The notes beneath the pieces were generated by a model, which was not told the DNA's origin, made no database searches, and was given only the letters and a program-made list of their open reading frames with translations. Made by a program: the position numbers and the translations under genes. A stretch of 64,000 bases of DNA from Trematomus loennbergii. Taxonomy: Eukaryota > Chordata > Actinopteri > Perciformes > Nototheniidae. Every line of letters begins with the position of its first letter. Position 1 is the first letter of the stretch. Of the stretch, positions 1 through 11,640 are shown piece after piece. The DNA is taken from contig JAAOOA010000632.1 in NCBI GenBank assembly GCA_012861695.1, positions 173,501 to 237,500 of the forward strand, written 5' to 3'.

Positions 1-359
1 TGTCAAAGCTAGAGATAGTTCACTCTGATGCAAAACTGCATGCGCGAAGCCCCCACCTTTTCTTTTCACAATGAGTGTGTGTGGGGGACTCCCCCTTCGA
101 TTCTATTGGCTCTAACGGTCAGAAAGAGGTGTCAACCATCAAAATCGAGCAAGGGGGGCCAGAGATATGGAAAATCCACCCAAATGACCCCAGAAGTGGT
201 TTCTTTTTGCTAAACCTCTCTAAAAAGGTCAAATGTCACTTGTTTTGCATCAATCTTGATACAGGGTACTTATTATATGTTGTACTTTGGATTCCTAAAG
301 CTTTTAGTCTACCATACCATCATCCAAGGGTAGTTTTCACTATACATATACCATCGACA
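1..359. other. No recognised feature
   Basis: Two short overlapping open frames are present, but neither resembles a known protein or has splice or start context that I can support. Nothing else is recognised. Confidence 0.5.
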
Positions 360-768
360 AGCTGATGCTGACAGCCCTGCTCCTGCCGCCCGCTTGTGGC
401 AGACCACACTTCCACGCTCGGCAGGCCCGGACTGGCCATCGGGAGGACCGGGAGGGTGTGAGAGAGAGAGAACGCGCACACCTTACGTGTATTGTTGTTG
501 TTAGCATCTGGTGCTAGCTAGCTGCGCTAACGGATATAAGGAGCTGTTTCAATGAAAACAGAGGAGCGACATTTTGCCGACAACTGCACAGAGCACTTGA
601 CTTGATGCAGGTAGCCAGACAGTGGGACATTGTACGAGAAGTCAGCACACTCAGCACGGATAGTGCGCGCAACATGATTGCAGCGTCCAGGCAGCTCCCG
701 TTGCCCCAACGATCCATCACAGTGTCTGTCCACGCACGCACACGCACCACACACACACACACACCACA

Positions 769-831
<63 letters not shown>

Positions 832-1010
832 TGTATTATTGTATGAGAGGTTCCAGGTGAATTGAAATAAATAAACATATAAAGCATATTTGTCCACTCG
901 TATGTTGATAAGAGTATTAAAAACTTGAAAAATATCCCTCTAAGGTACATTTAGAACAGATAGAAAATGTGCGATTAATTGCGGTTAACTATGGACATCA
1001 TGCGCCGAAA
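360..1010 (-). mobile_element. Non-autonomous repeat element, copy 1, with internal CA microsatellite
   Basis: Both ends match, in opposite orientation, the segment at about 50,932-51,665. The block near 360-440 (TGCTGACAGCCCTGCTCC) corresponds to about 51,555. The block at 870-1,000, with GTACATTTAGAACAGATAG, corresponds to about 51,010. Both copies hold a CA/GT tract in the middle. The AATCGCGATTAATCGCA-like terminus of the second copy resembles interspersed repeats common in fish. No coding capacity is seen and the class is uncertain. Confidence 0.55.
745..829. repeat. CA/GT dinucleotide microsatellite
   Basis: Interrupted (CA)n with CCA interruptions. It produces meaningless long frames (poly TH or poly VC) on both strands. 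Confidence 0.95.
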
Positions 1011-1214
1011 CTCGGTTCTCATCTGGAACCCTAGTCTTATGTAATATTCAATGCTTTGTTTTGTCTTTTCATTAGCTGTAAACTGCAATCATCAAGATTA
1101 AAACACTGGAAATAATCCACTTTGTGTGTGATGAATCTATGTAATGTATAAGTTTAAACTTTATAAATTGAATTACTGATATAAACTCACTTTTCCATGA
1201 TATTCAATTTATTG

Positions 1215-1390
1215 AGATGCACCTGTATGAGTCCAAGTACAGGTTTAGCAAGGCGGTGAGAGATGCTAAACGACTACTCTGAGAAACTCCAACACCAGTT
1301 CTCAGCTAACGACTCTGCAGACAGGTCACAAACTGTAAGGCTAAGGCCTCACACTCCGTGAACGGCCGACGCCTTGCTAAGCGGCAGTGA
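1215..1390 (+). mobile_element. LINE fragment, region upstream of the reverse transcriptase
   Basis: The translated stretch YRFSKAVRDAKR, followed by LQHQFSANDSA and later ASHSVNGRRLA, resembles the linker between endonuclease and reverse transcriptase in L2/Rex1-like fish LINEs. It is short and interrupted by stops, so it is a dead remnant. The family is by resemblance only. Confidence 0.45.
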
Positions 1391-1581
1391 AACTACGTTT
1401 TAGATCAGCTACAGTACTAACTCACCTGTTGTCCTGAAACTCTCCAGGGCATCTGGAAAAAAAGGTGTAATTGACAGACAATCGAGCCAACAGAAACACA
1501 CAGTGGGCGGAACTTCGTGGTTAGATTTTAAATTCTAATACTCTAGAGTTTCTCTGAATATGTGTTTCCTGTTTCCTGCAG

Positions 1582-2886
1582 ACGTCCAGCAGCTGGTGGT
1601 GGTTAAAGAAGAGGTTCCCCCTGAGCAGCAGGAGTGGAGCTCCAGTCTGGACCAGGAGGACCCAGAGCCCCCCCACACATTAAAGAGGAGCAGGAGGAAC
1701 TCTGGATCAGTCAGGAGGGAGAGCAGCTTCAAGGGCTGGAGGAGGCTGATATCACCAAGTCCACATTCACTCCTGTCCCTGTGAAGAGTGAAGATGATGA
1801 AGAGAAACCTCAGTCCTCTCAGCTTCATCAAAGACAAACTGAACACCTGGAAACAGAAGCTGATGGAGAGGACTGTGGAGGACCAGAACCAGCCAGGAAC
1901 TCAGATCCAGAGAGACATTTACAACCAGAGACTGAGGACAACCCTGGAGACTCTTCTGAAGACACTGAAGACAGTGCTGATTGGAAGGAGACCAGAGAAC
2001 CAGTTTCAAACTCTCAGAGAAATAAACAAGACCATGTCAGTGATTCAAGACGTAGTGCAGGAGAGAAACCATTCAGCTGCTCAGTCTGTGAGAAACTTTT
2101 ACACAGAGAGGACATTTCCAACGACACATGAGAATACACACAGGAGAGAAACCATTCAGCTGCAGTGTTTGTGAGAAAACTTTTGCAGATAGTTCGAATT
2201 TAACTGCACACATGAGAATCCACACAGGAGAGAAACCATTCAGCTGCTCAGTCTGTGAGAAATCTTTTACAGATACGGGATATTTAAAGAGACATATGAG
2301 AATCCACACAGGAGAGAAACCATACAGCTGCTCATTTTGTAAGAAATCTTTTACACAGAGAGGACATTTCCAACGACACATGAGAATACACACAGGAGAG
2401 AAACCATTCAGCTGCTCAGTCTGTGAGAAATCTTTTACAGATACGGGATGTTTAAAGAGACACATGAGAATCCACACAGGAAAGAAACCGTTCAGCTGCT
2501 CAGTCTGTGAGAAATCTTTTACAGATACGGGATATTTAAAGAGACATATGAGAGTCCACACAGGAGAGAAACCATTCAGCTGCAGTGTTTGTGACAAAAT
2601 ATTCACCTGGAGTCATCAGGTCAAAAGCCATAAGTGTGTTGGTCGTCAGTCCTCACAGCTTCATCAAACTGAGGAGAACAGAGAGGCAGAGCCTCCAGCC
2701 AGCAGCTCAGCTGAACACATGGAAACAGAAGCTGATGGAGAGGACTGTGGAGGACCAGAACCAGCCAGGAACTCAGATCCAGAGAGACATTTACAACCAG
2801 AGACTGAGGACAACCCTGGAGACTCTTCTGAACCTGACATTTTCCAAGTCAAATCTGCATGGGCAACAAAAAAAGAGGACAACTAA
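1582..2886 (+). pseudogene. C2H2 zinc-finger gene, main exon, copy 1 (frameshifted)
   Basis: This is the large second exon of a fish multi-C2H2 zinc-finger gene (presumed nuclear DNA-binding regulator). A splice acceptor, CCTGCAG, precedes 1582. The exon starts with [19 protein letters not shown] and continues into an acidic linker ([40 protein letters not shown]). From about 2,060 it encodes fingers with H-TGEKP links. Five fingers after 2,128 are regular (C-x2-C-x12-H-x3-H), and the last ([12 protein letters not shown]) lacks a normal second histidine. A second acidic-linker copy forms the tail, ending at TAA 2886. Two frameshifts break it: a C7 tract before ACACATT near 1,668, and a missing T in the first finger near 2,095 (GAAACTTTT against GAAATCTTTT in the other fingers). 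No first exon lies in the window upstream. AATAAA at 3267-3272 is a plausible poly(A) signal. Confidence 0.8.
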
Positions 2887-3540
2887 TTAGTCCTACGACA
2901 ATTCAGATGAGAAAAATCTGTCTGACTGTATAAACTCTGTGTGACAATATTCATACATGACTTCATATAAACTCCATCTTTATCAACAGAAGTTTTGAAT
3001 ATGTTTAATGTTTTTGTCATACTACTTTTCTGATTTATACTATAACCACTGACTGATTCATCTGCAGAGTAGTTTCTCTAATAATCTGTTTGGTTAATGA
3101 AATGTTGTGACTTGAAACTTCCATTGGGATGTGTTTGATAGTTCCTGTTGAGTTATCAGTCTGTTCTGGTCTAAAAGAAGAACCAATGACTTATTGATAT
3201 AGAGAATATTTACGATGTTTCCAGTTTGATTCCGTTCTGTTTATATCATCAAACCAAGTGTCCTTTAATAAACTTTTTTCTCAAAGTAATGATAAACCTG
3301 TGAGTTGCAGTAAGGTGTTAGCATTTTTCGCTCGTTGCTAATTCAGAGGCTCAGTGTTAGCATTGTGGGTTTTTTTGAAAAAAAAAAAAAAATCAGTTAG
3401 ATGAGTTTCTTCCCGTTACATGGATATAAAACATTCATAATTTTTTAAATGAACATGCCCTCAGACACTGTTTCCTGCAAGATGTTGCAGCAGTGCCCGG
3501 TACCGGGGTCTCTCGGGCTTAACAGGTTAAAAAAGAGATA
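2887..3540. other. 3' flank of zinc-finger copy 1 and a repeat fragment
   Basis: 2,887-3,290 looks like 3' UTR, with AATAAA at 3267-3272. 3,310-3,535 resembles the 3' part of the hAT-internal repeat at 15,745-15,945 (both have GTTAGCATTTTT, ATCAGTTAGATG and CTTAACAGGTTAAA), so it is probably a transposon scrap. Confidence 0.5.
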
Positions 3541-4139
3541 ACTATATGCATATAAACATCAACAATATACATAACTCCAGAGTTCCTATGGTAGACACAC
3601 AATAAGATATACAGAATAAGTTAGAGTACACTGTAATCAACAAATCATATTGTTAAAAAATAAAAGACAGGATAAACAATATGTGCTCAGTAGTTGCAGT
3701 TTCTTTTGAAATGAAATAAGGTAAATGTGATCAATACAAATTGTTCATGCTTATTGAAAGTGAAAAAGAGAGGAGCATGGGCGTCGCAGCCATTATATGT
3801 GTGTGGTTAACAGGTGAGACAGGTGAATGGAAAACTACTGGTGAATGATGGAGCAGACTGTGACAGAACCCCCCCCTTAATGGACGGCTCCTGGCGTCCC
3901 TAAACGCTAATCTACAGAGGAGGGTGGGAGGTGGGGTTAGTACTCATCTGAAAAAGTTATTTCGGCCTCCTTCTCCTGCCCCCTGTGGGAATCGGCGTCC
4001 TCATCAGAAGCAGGCCCCTCGCTGTCCTCCTCGGAAGAGCTGACAGTATGTAGAGCTCTCCCGTGTCTCTGCCCGTCGTGTGATGGTCTTAGAAGGTTGC
4101 TCGGGGTTGCGCTGATGGAAACTCTCTGATGAGCCGGGG

Positions 4140-4279
4140 GACCAGCACATGACGGCTGGAACCCAAGACCTCTCCTCAGGGCCGTAACCCTCCCAGTCTA
4201 CCAGGTACTGGACTCCTCTCCATCTGCGACGGGAACGAAGCAGTCGATGGAAAGTGTACGTAGGTCCGCCGTCAATCAT
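4140..4279 (-). pseudogene. Chromodomain at the integrase C terminus
   Basis: The translated stretch [20 protein letters not shown] followed by RSWVPA is the chromodomain core (YLV.W.GY...E.SW.P) found at the end of chromovirus integrases. Chromodomains in this family are known to steer integration to particular chromatin. It ends in a frame separate from the integrase. Confidence 0.85.
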
Positions 4280-7101
4280 CCGGGGGGGTGGTAGAGGAGG
4301 GACCGCAGGAACCAGTGCACTCTCTCGGACAGGTTTGATCCTAAAACGTGAAAGGTGGGATGGACCCGCAGAGTCCGAGGCAGTCTTAGCCTTACTGCTG
4401 CGGGATTGATTATCCTTATAATCTCAAACGGTCCAATGAACCTCGGTGCAAGCTTTTTGACTCCACCCGTAAAGGAATATCCTGGGTGGACAGCCATACC
4501 TTTTGGCCCACCTGGTAGACGGGTGCCTTGGAACGTCGGCGGTTGGCAGAGAGGCGTACCGGTTGGCCGAACGAACAAGTGTTATCCGGGCTTGATTCCA
4601 GGTCTGGCGACAGCGACGGATGAAAGCCTGACGGACGGACAGGTAACCTCCCTCTCCAGGGCCGGAAACAGAGGGGGTTGGAACCCGTAGCACACTGAAA
4701 TGGGGACACCCTGGTGGCCAAACTGATCAGCGTCTTGTGGGCGTACTCGACCCAGAGCAGTTGTTTAGCCCAGGCCGCTGGGTGCTTGGAGACTATACAG
4801 CGTAAAGCCGTCTCCATCTCCTGGTTCTTCCTTTCGTCTGACCGTTGGATTGAGGATGGAAACCGGATGACAGACTGACCGTGGCCCCAATGAGCGTGCA
4901 GAATTCCCTCCAGAACACAGAGGTAAATTGGGGACCACGATCGGAAACCACATCGATAGGTAGCCCATGGAGCCGGAACACGTGAACAGGACCAGTCTCT
5001 TTAGCTGAGGGGAGCTTGGGTATCGGCACAAAATGAGCCATCTTACTGAACCGGTCTACCACCGTCAAGATGGCAGTGTGCCCGTTGGACGGTGGCAACC
5101 AGTAACAAAGTCCAGAGAAATGTGGGACCAGGGGCGATGAGGGATAGGCAGAGGTTGTAGGAGACCAGCAGGAGCTTGGTGAGAAGACTTGTGTTGATTG
5201 CACACAGGGCAGGCATTAACAAATTCCTGGTGTCCTCCTTAAGTGTTGCCCACCAGAACCTTTGCTGGAGCACTCCCGGTACGTTGGATACCAGGATGGC
5301 AGGTGAGTCTGGAGTTTGGGCCCACTGGATAACATCAGACCTCAACATCTGCGGAACGAACAGGCGGTTCGAGGACAGGCACTGGGTCCCGGCTGGTCCT
5401 CCAGGGCGGCCTTGACCCTCTCCTCCACTTCCCAGGTGAGGGCGGCGACGAGCGAAGAGTCGGAAGGATGGTGTCCGAGCCTCTGGGAATGTTCCTCCCT
5501 CCCCAAACTGACGAGACAGAGCGTCAGCCTTAATGTTCCGAGAATCAGGGCGGTAGGAGAGGGAGAAATTCAACCGAATGAAAAATAGGGCCCATCTAGC
5601 CTGTCGGGAATTCAGTCTGCGGGCCGACCGGATGTATTCCAAATTCTTGTGGTCGGTCCACACCAGGAAAGGTTGACTGGTCCCCTCGAGCCAGTGACGC
5701 CACTCCTCCAGGCCAACTTCACTGCTAGCAGCTCCCGGTTTCCTACATCATAGTTTCTTTCCGCTGGTGTCAAACGCCTCGAAAAGAAAGCACAGGGATG
5801 GAGTTTTTGGCTGTTGTTGCTCGCTGAGACAGGATGGCCCCCACCCCCATATCAGAAGCATCCACCTCCAAAACAAATGTCTTTCAGGATCGGGTACTCG
5901 GAGGATGGGGGCGGAGGTGAACCTGGCCTTAAGGTTCTGGAACGCCTCCTCAGCCGAGGAGGACCACTGGAACATAACCTTAGAGGAGGTCGGGGCTGTG
6001 AGTGGAACGGCCAAGGTGCTGTATCCACGAATGAACCTCCGGTAGAAGTTGGCGAACCCGAGGAACTTTGTAGCCGCTTCCGGGAGTCTGGAACCGGCCA
6101 GGAAGTGACTGCATCAACCTGGAGGGATCCATCTCAATGCTCCCCTGTCCCACGATGTATCCCAGAAAGAGACAGAGGAGTGTGAAACTCACACTTCTCA
6201 GTTTAACAAACAGCGAGTTCTCCAGCAATCTCTGAGAACCGCCTGGACGTGTGTTCTTTCAGAGTCTTGGAAAAGATCAGGATGTCATCCAAGTAAATAA
6301 ATACGTGCGGTCCAACATGTCACGGAGCACGTCATTTACCAACGCCTGGAATACTGCAGGGGCGTTGGTAAGTCCAAAAGGGATCACCAGATACTCGTAG
6401 TGCCCCGAGGCGGTGTTGAAGGCGGTCTTCCACTCATCCCCCTCGCTAAAACGTACCAGTGGTACGCGTTACGCAAGTCCAGCTTGTGAATATGGTTGCT
6501 CCCTGCAGCAACTCGAATGCAGAGGAGATAAGAGGCAGTGGATATCGATTCTTTATAGTAATGTCATTAAGGCCCGAAAGTCGATACAGGGCCTTAGGGT
6601 CTTGTCTTCTTCTCCACAAAGAAGAACCCCGCTCCAGCGGGTGATGAGGAAGGGCGAATAATCCCAGCCACCAGAGAGTTATTGATATAAGTCTCCATGG
6701 AAACTCTTTCCGGAGCAGACAGGGAGTACAATCGATCCCTGGGAGGGCTGGTGCCGGGATGCAGGTCGATGGCACAGTCGTAAGGCCGGTGTGGTGGTAG
6801 GGAAGTAGCCCTCGTCTTGCTGAATACTTCCATGAAAGTCCAGATATTCCGGTGGGACCCCTGTAACATCCGGAACTCGGCTGGGGTTCACCGAACGCTG
6901 AGGCGCGGCAGCCTGTTTCAGACAGATCTGATGACAAGAGGGGCTCCACCCCAAAATGGCTCCCGTCTCCCAGTCAATGTTAGGGTTGTGGCGGCGGAGC
7001 CATGGGTAACCCAGGATAAGCGGGATAGTGGAGACCGGAGAACATGAAACTGAATAGTTTCCGGAGAGGAGGATGTGAACGGGTACAGTCTGATGAGTCA
7101 C
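4280..7101 (-). pseudogene. Pol of the Ty3/Gypsy element (protease, RT, RNase H, integrase remnants)
   Basis: Broken polyprotein read in several frames. 7,101-6,900 has the protease-distal motif [18 protein letters not shown]. 6,870-6,100 has RT motifs ([26 protein letters not shown]). 6,014-5,560 has the RNase H region ([36 protein letters not shown]). 5,203-4,793 has the integrase core ([40 protein letters not shown]). 4,500-4,300 has the region before the chromodomain (FIGPFEI, VHPTFHV). At least six frame changes and stops make it non-functional. The family assignment is firm; the subfamily is not resolved. Confidence 0.85.
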
Positions 7102-7326
7102 TGTCCCAGCAGGTGACCGTCTAAGGCGCTGGCTGGAACTGGGCGAGATAAGGGAGCCCGGTCTATTCCCAATTGCAGCATAAGCTCTTTGTCCATAATA
7201 CTTGCGTCCGAACCAGAGTCAATAAACTGCAAGGCCTGAGAGCTATCCGGTAATAGCAACCTGGCGTGGCTCAATGGTCTCTGAGCGGGAACAAATCCAG
7301 GGTTTGGCTCACCAGTATGTTCCCCA

Positions 7327-8331
7327 TTACTGCTTAGCCTTGCCTTTTACCGGGCAGCGAGAAACAAAATGGCCGGCCGCAGTAGAGACATAGGTTACCT
7401 CGTCTGCGATGTTCACGTTCCTCCAAGGTGAGGCTGGTGCGACCCACCTGCATGGGCTCATCACCCCCTGGTTGCGGCTCTGGAGTGAGGGGAGGAGTCC
7501 CAGTCGAACCCGGATGTCGGGGCGCCCAGGCATGTTGAACTCCCTCCGACGTCGCTCCCGTCTCCGTGTCTGGATGCGCCGATCCATGCGGGAAGTCAGC
7601 TCAATCAGCCCATCCAGTGAGTTGGGCAGATCAAAAGACACCAGCTCGTCTTTAATGTAAGCCGCCAAGCCACGCAGATAGGTGTCACACTGGGCTGCAG
7701 AATTCCAGTTGCTGAGGCGGCCCCTGGTGCGAAACCCAATCGCATAATCCACCACAGATCCATTACCCTGGCTCAGGCTCAGTAGTCCTCCTGCAGCGTC
7801 TGGACCCACAGACACGGGTCCAAATACCTTGCGCAGCTCCGCGGAAAAGAAGGGGAAAGAAGAGCAGGCGGGTGTCTGCTGCTCCCATTCAGCTGTGCCC
7901 CACAGTCGGGCTTTCCCAGTCAGATGATTGATCGTGAACTCCATACGAGCTGCCTCAGAAGCTAAAGTGTGTGGCTGCAGCGCGAACAGGATAGAACAGT
8001 TAGTAAGAAACGGGCTGCAGCCCTCCGGATCCCCGGCGTGGCGCTCCGGAGTTGCCACCCGAGGCTCTGAGGTAAATCCGATCGGAGAGGATGCAGAAGC
8101 GGGTGTCGGCGGCATGGGAAGAGGCGCTGGAGCAGCCACTACTGCCGCTAGCTGCTGCACAGTAGCCGTTAACTGCTGTAGCTGCGCAGCTAAATAGGTT
8201 AGCGTCTGGTCATGTGTAGAGTTTGCATGATGAGCCTCGGTGGCCAGGGAGGCTATCCCTGAATTGTGTTTATTGGTTTGAGAAAATAAGCCCTGCTTTA
8301 AAAACAATATGGTCAGCATCATAAGAACCAC
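7327..8331 (-). pseudogene. Gag of the Ty3/Gypsy element
   Basis: One open frame of 334 codons. It has an N-terminal polar region with LAAQLQQLTATVQQLAA (coiled-coil-like), a proline/alanine linker, and a capsid-like middle (MEFTINHLTGKARLWGTAEW, then LSLSQGNGSVVDYAIGFRT). This is the retrotransposon gag capsid fold of fish Gypsy elements. The C terminus ends [12 protein letters not shown], the second half of a CCHC zinc knuckle. Its first half is out of frame, so a frameshift lies near 7,390-7,440. It would have packaged the element's own RNA. The start at 8,331 may not be native because the 5' end is lost. Confidence 0.75.
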
Positions 8332-9150
8332 ATTGTCACCAACACTTAATGGATATAATATCCTGCTTTATATTTGGTAAATTGGTATTTCAAAATGTAT
8401 ATTTTCTTCTTTTTTAATGCTGTTTTATTTCTGTTTTGAGATGTTTACATTTTAGAAGTGTTTATTTCTACTCTTTTCATTTCTCTCATGTGCAATGCCT
8501 TGTCTTTTATGCTGCTGCAACGCAATCATTTCCCAGATTGGGATCAATAAAGTGCATCTCATCGTATGCATTGGAAGCTATCTGTTAGCCGCGCATGCTA
8601 ACAGGCCTCAGATAAACTCGTTGAGACTGTATTGTTATTAATATTATTATTATTGTACATTTAACTTTTTATCTTCATATTAATATTTTTATTTTATTTA
8701 TCTTATTTAATTATTTTTTTCATAAATGTATTCTGTCACAAAACCAATTCTTCCCTCAGGATAAGTATTTTAATGATGTCTGCATGTATCCTCTCTCTGA
8801 TAGAGATCAGCCGTTCTCTTGTATGGAATGTTCAACCCGGTGTCACGGCAAGACGTGAACATGTGACGATACCACGCTGGGAGACGTGAATATGTCACGG
8901 TTTCGTCCCTTCAAACGTGACAGTTACACGGTATTGTTAACATGGCCCAACCAGTGGAGAAATACCCGGAAGTGCCAAGCAAATGCTCTACCAAGACTAT
9001 TGGTCGTTTTTAATTTATTTTTTAATCGTCACACTCGATTTCGCCGATTTTCTTGTTGCCCGAGCTGGTCGACACCTCTTTTAGCAGAAACAAAGGCTAC
9101 ATTAATGTATTAAATCGATGTTAATCCATGTGTGTGGAGCATAGACTGTA
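8332..9150. other. Intergenic, AT-rich, no gene recognised
   Basis: 8,540-8,556 (GGGATCAATAAAGTGCATC) looks like a LINE 3' tail. 8,835-8,930 has a cluster of ACGTGA/TCACGT motifs (AGACGTGAACATGTGAC and similar) in alternating orientation. Otherwise it is AT-rich with no supported ORF. Confidence 0.4.
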
Positions 9151-9543
9151 GGTGTTTCTCAATCACGAGTAAAGCTGCTTCAGAGCCACTATTTCAAGCA
9201 TACTACGTCATCGTGTGCCGCCGAAGTACTGTTCCAATCTCCAGCATACTTGGAAATCTACCGAGCCCGGCGTACTCCGTTTGGAGAAATATCGAGGCTG
9301 CACATGAGTAGACTCCGCGGTCTTAAATCCCCACAATGCTTTGCGCACGGACCAATTTCCCCAAATCTGTGACGGAAGATGTAAGAGGCGGGGCCTCTCA
9401 TATGACGCACACCTGCACACTTGCTAGCCTGTTCCACTCTTTGTTTTCTGAATGCCAGGAAGTATTCTTGCCTCTCGCTTCTGAAGCAAGATGCTCGGCA
9501 GACATGTGCTACCAAGCAAGCGTACTCGCGATTGAGAAACACC
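9151..9543. mobile_element. 393-bp inverted-repeat transposon (MITE-like)
   Basis: The ends are inverted repeats: GGTGTTTCTCAATCACGAGT at the left, and ACTCGCGATTGAGAAACACC closing the right. CTGTA flanks both sides (9146-9150 and 9544-9548), a possible 5-bp target duplication. It has no transposase. The superfamily is not assigned. Confidence 0.6.
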
Positions 9544-9843
9544 CTGTATATGGTGTGGAGGTGTGGATGTGGAATTAACGGACGTGACGTTGTGCGATTG
9601 CGTCGCCAGGCAACTTCAACTACAACCCTAATTATATTTTAAAACATTTTAGAAGGCCTCACTAAATACTTTAATGTAAATTAAAATGTAAATGTGAAGG
9701 GATGTGTGTAATGTGGTGATTGACATTATTCACCCACGGATCTATGGGTTGGGGGTATTGTTCCGCACAGACATTTTAGTTAACCGGACTCCTGTTGATG
9801 TGAAGTAAAACATGTGAAATAATATAGCAATATCCTGTACAAT
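9544..9843. other. Unique-looking flank outside the left arm
   Basis: No gene seen. This sequence is not found beyond the right arm (57,879 onward), so homology between the two arms stops at 9,844. Confidence 0.5.
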
Positions 9844-10442
9844 CAGTGGCGAGCCGTGAGCTTTATACCCTCGAAAAAAAGAAAAAAAAAGAGTTATTAC
9901 GTCACAGCGTATACTTCAGCGGAATATCAAAACAACGGCCCAGGGTGCAAAACGCATCAATGACAGCGACCCTCTACCACACAGAACAACACCTGGGAAC
10001 CCCATTTGTGTTCTTTGACATTGAAAATGATATTGCATTGTGTTTGTTACTTTCGTTGCAGTTGTATGTCTTAAGTGTAATTTGGCATGCTTTTATTTTG
10101 AAGGCGAGTTCACGCTGTTGACAGGAAGTTGTTGTTGCTATGGAAACAAGAAAATGTTCACAGCGGGCGGAACTTGTCATAAGTCCGCGATAATAAAACC
10201 CCACCCATTTAGAGGGAAGATATGATTGGTCAATTGTACTGTCATTTGACATTACTCTCTCGTTCAGTTACTATAGCAACCCTCTGTGAATCGCAGAGAG
10301 GGCCAGACGAGCTTCTTTCATGTAACCCTTCACATTCAACAGAGACTGAACAGGCAGATTCGATTCAATGTTTTTAAATATTATTTTTAGAATATCTTAG
10401 GCCCTCACAGAGGGCCTAGAGGGCCCTGACGGCTCGCCACTG
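9844..10442 (+). mobile_element. hAT-like element with both ends (left arm)
   Basis: Terminal inverted repeats CAGTGGCGAGCCGT at 9844 and its complement ending at 10442. CGAGAAGG at 10443-10450 is the target duplication on the inner side. The matching outer copy is absent here but present in the right arm (57,879-57,886). No transposase is encoded. The interior has polypurine runs and no gene. Confidence 0.8.
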
Positions 10443-10820
10443 CGAGAAGGAATTCATACAATTAATGAAATAGTATTAATGAGAGAAACTCAGGTATCCT
10501 TTGAGAGTAAACGTGTAAAATATATATACATTTAATTTAATTTAAATCCATCCCACTTCTTAATGAGTGAAACTGACTCTAATATTAAAGGGGTACATGT
10601 AAGAAGAAACTCAGAGATCCAGCGACGGTGCGTTCACACCGGATGCGTCGCAGCTACATGTAAATGTATTAACGTTGTATATTCAGCCCTAGCGATGTAT
10701 AGAAACTGTGTATCTATAGATCTATAGATCTGTATAGAAACTGTGTATATATAGATCTATAGATCTGTATAGAAACTGTGTATCTATAGATCTATAGATC
10801 TGTTGTTTGCCCTCCTGCAG
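10443..10820. other. gpatch1 intron-derived sequence in the left arm
   Basis: Corresponds to 57,068-57,330 of the right arm. 10,690-10,800 holds three copies of a roughly 39-bp unit containing the palindrome ATAGATCTATAGATCT; the right arm has two copies (about 57,085-57,160). AT-rich, no gene. Confidence 0.6.
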
Positions 10821-11640
10821 CCGGAGGCGCCTCCCGGAGGAGCAAAGACAAGAAGCACAAACACAAGAAGAGCACACAAGCACAAGAAGGAGAAGAAGGT
10901 AGGAATAAAGACAACATTAAAATAACTCTAAGACCTCCTCACTGCTGCTTCTCTAATGTGACGTCGTGTCCACCACAGAAGAAGAAAGGGAAGAAGCAGA
11001 AACACAAAGAGAAGAAGAAGGAGAGGAGGAGGAGGAGGAGCAGCGACGAGGACACGGTGTCGACTCAGGAGCTGCTCCGGAGGTGATGTTGTTGTTGTTT
11101 ATTACATAACAATCATATTTTTTACTATTTTTATTTCAGAACCAATTATTTTTTAATTGAATGTTTTTATTTACTGGTCTTTTTTTGGACTTACAATTGA
11201 GTCACATTTTAATGTTGAATTATTCTTATTTATTTTTTTACATCTTAAATAATAAATTAATTAAACAATTGTTCATATTTTTCAGTTTTTTGTTTTTATT
11301 TATTTTAAAACCAATTCTTTTGAAATGTATGTTTATTTATGTTTCATATTATTAATTCTTTATCTTGAATTTTTGTATCATTCCATTTTAAAACCAATGA
11401 TCTTTCCAAACCAAAATGATTCACTGTGAATGTGAGTGTGTGGAGTAACCTGCTAATACATGTCCTGGTGTTAAACTCATCTCTGCTTATTGGACCTCCA
11501 TTGTTGTTCATTTTGCAGACTGAAGAACGTGAAGTCCCGTGAGACCTGGTGAAGAAATGAAGCGTCCTCTGTGAGGACCTCCGGCCTCATTTTACACAAC
11601 ATCTTATGTTTGAATCAATAAAAATGTTTGTGATGAAGTG
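10821..11640 (+). pseudogene. gpatch1: Partial duplicate of gpatch1: last three exons only
   Basis: Three exons with intact splice borders: 10,821-10,898 (after CTGCAG, before GTAGG), 10,979-11,082 (after CACCACAG, before GTGATG), and 11,519 to the stop TGA at 11,550-11,552. They encode a Lys/His-rich tail (SKDKKHKHK, KKKGKKQKHKEKKK) and the end SDEDTVSTQELLRR then LKNVKSRETW, which resembles the vertebrate GPATCH1 C terminus. AATAAA at 11,617-11,622. The rest of the gene is absent because the duplication ends at 9,844, inside the upstream intron. The first of these exons is 78 bp where the phase needs 3n+2, so a small indel shifts its frame. The last two exons keep the full reading frame. 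Without promoter or G-patch it is presumably a dead fragment. Confidence 0.75.

Larger units (their letters stand above)
3541..8331 (-). mobile_element. Degraded Ty3/Gypsy LTR retrotransposon of the chromovirus type
   Basis: On the minus strand the order is gag, protease, reverse transcriptase, RNase H, integrase, chromodomain, which is the Ty3/Gypsy chromovirus arrangement. A purine-rich tract (G8) at about 3,871-3,882 followed by TGTCACAGTCTGC fits a polypurine tract and the start of a 3' LTR running down towards about 3,541; its far end is not defined. No matching LTR or primer-binding site is seen beyond 8,331, so the 5' end is missing. The frame is broken many times. It is an ancient inactive copy. 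Confidence 0.85.

Noticed and set aside
2073..2606. 177-codon minus-strand ORF over the fingers of copy 1
   Set aside because: Antisense shadow of repeated zinc-finger codons. The sense frame has the finger motifs.
8332..9150. 5' LTR of the Ty3/Gypsy element
   Set aside because: I looked for a repeat of the TGTCACAGTCTGC start seen near 3,872 and found none. The 5' end appears lost.
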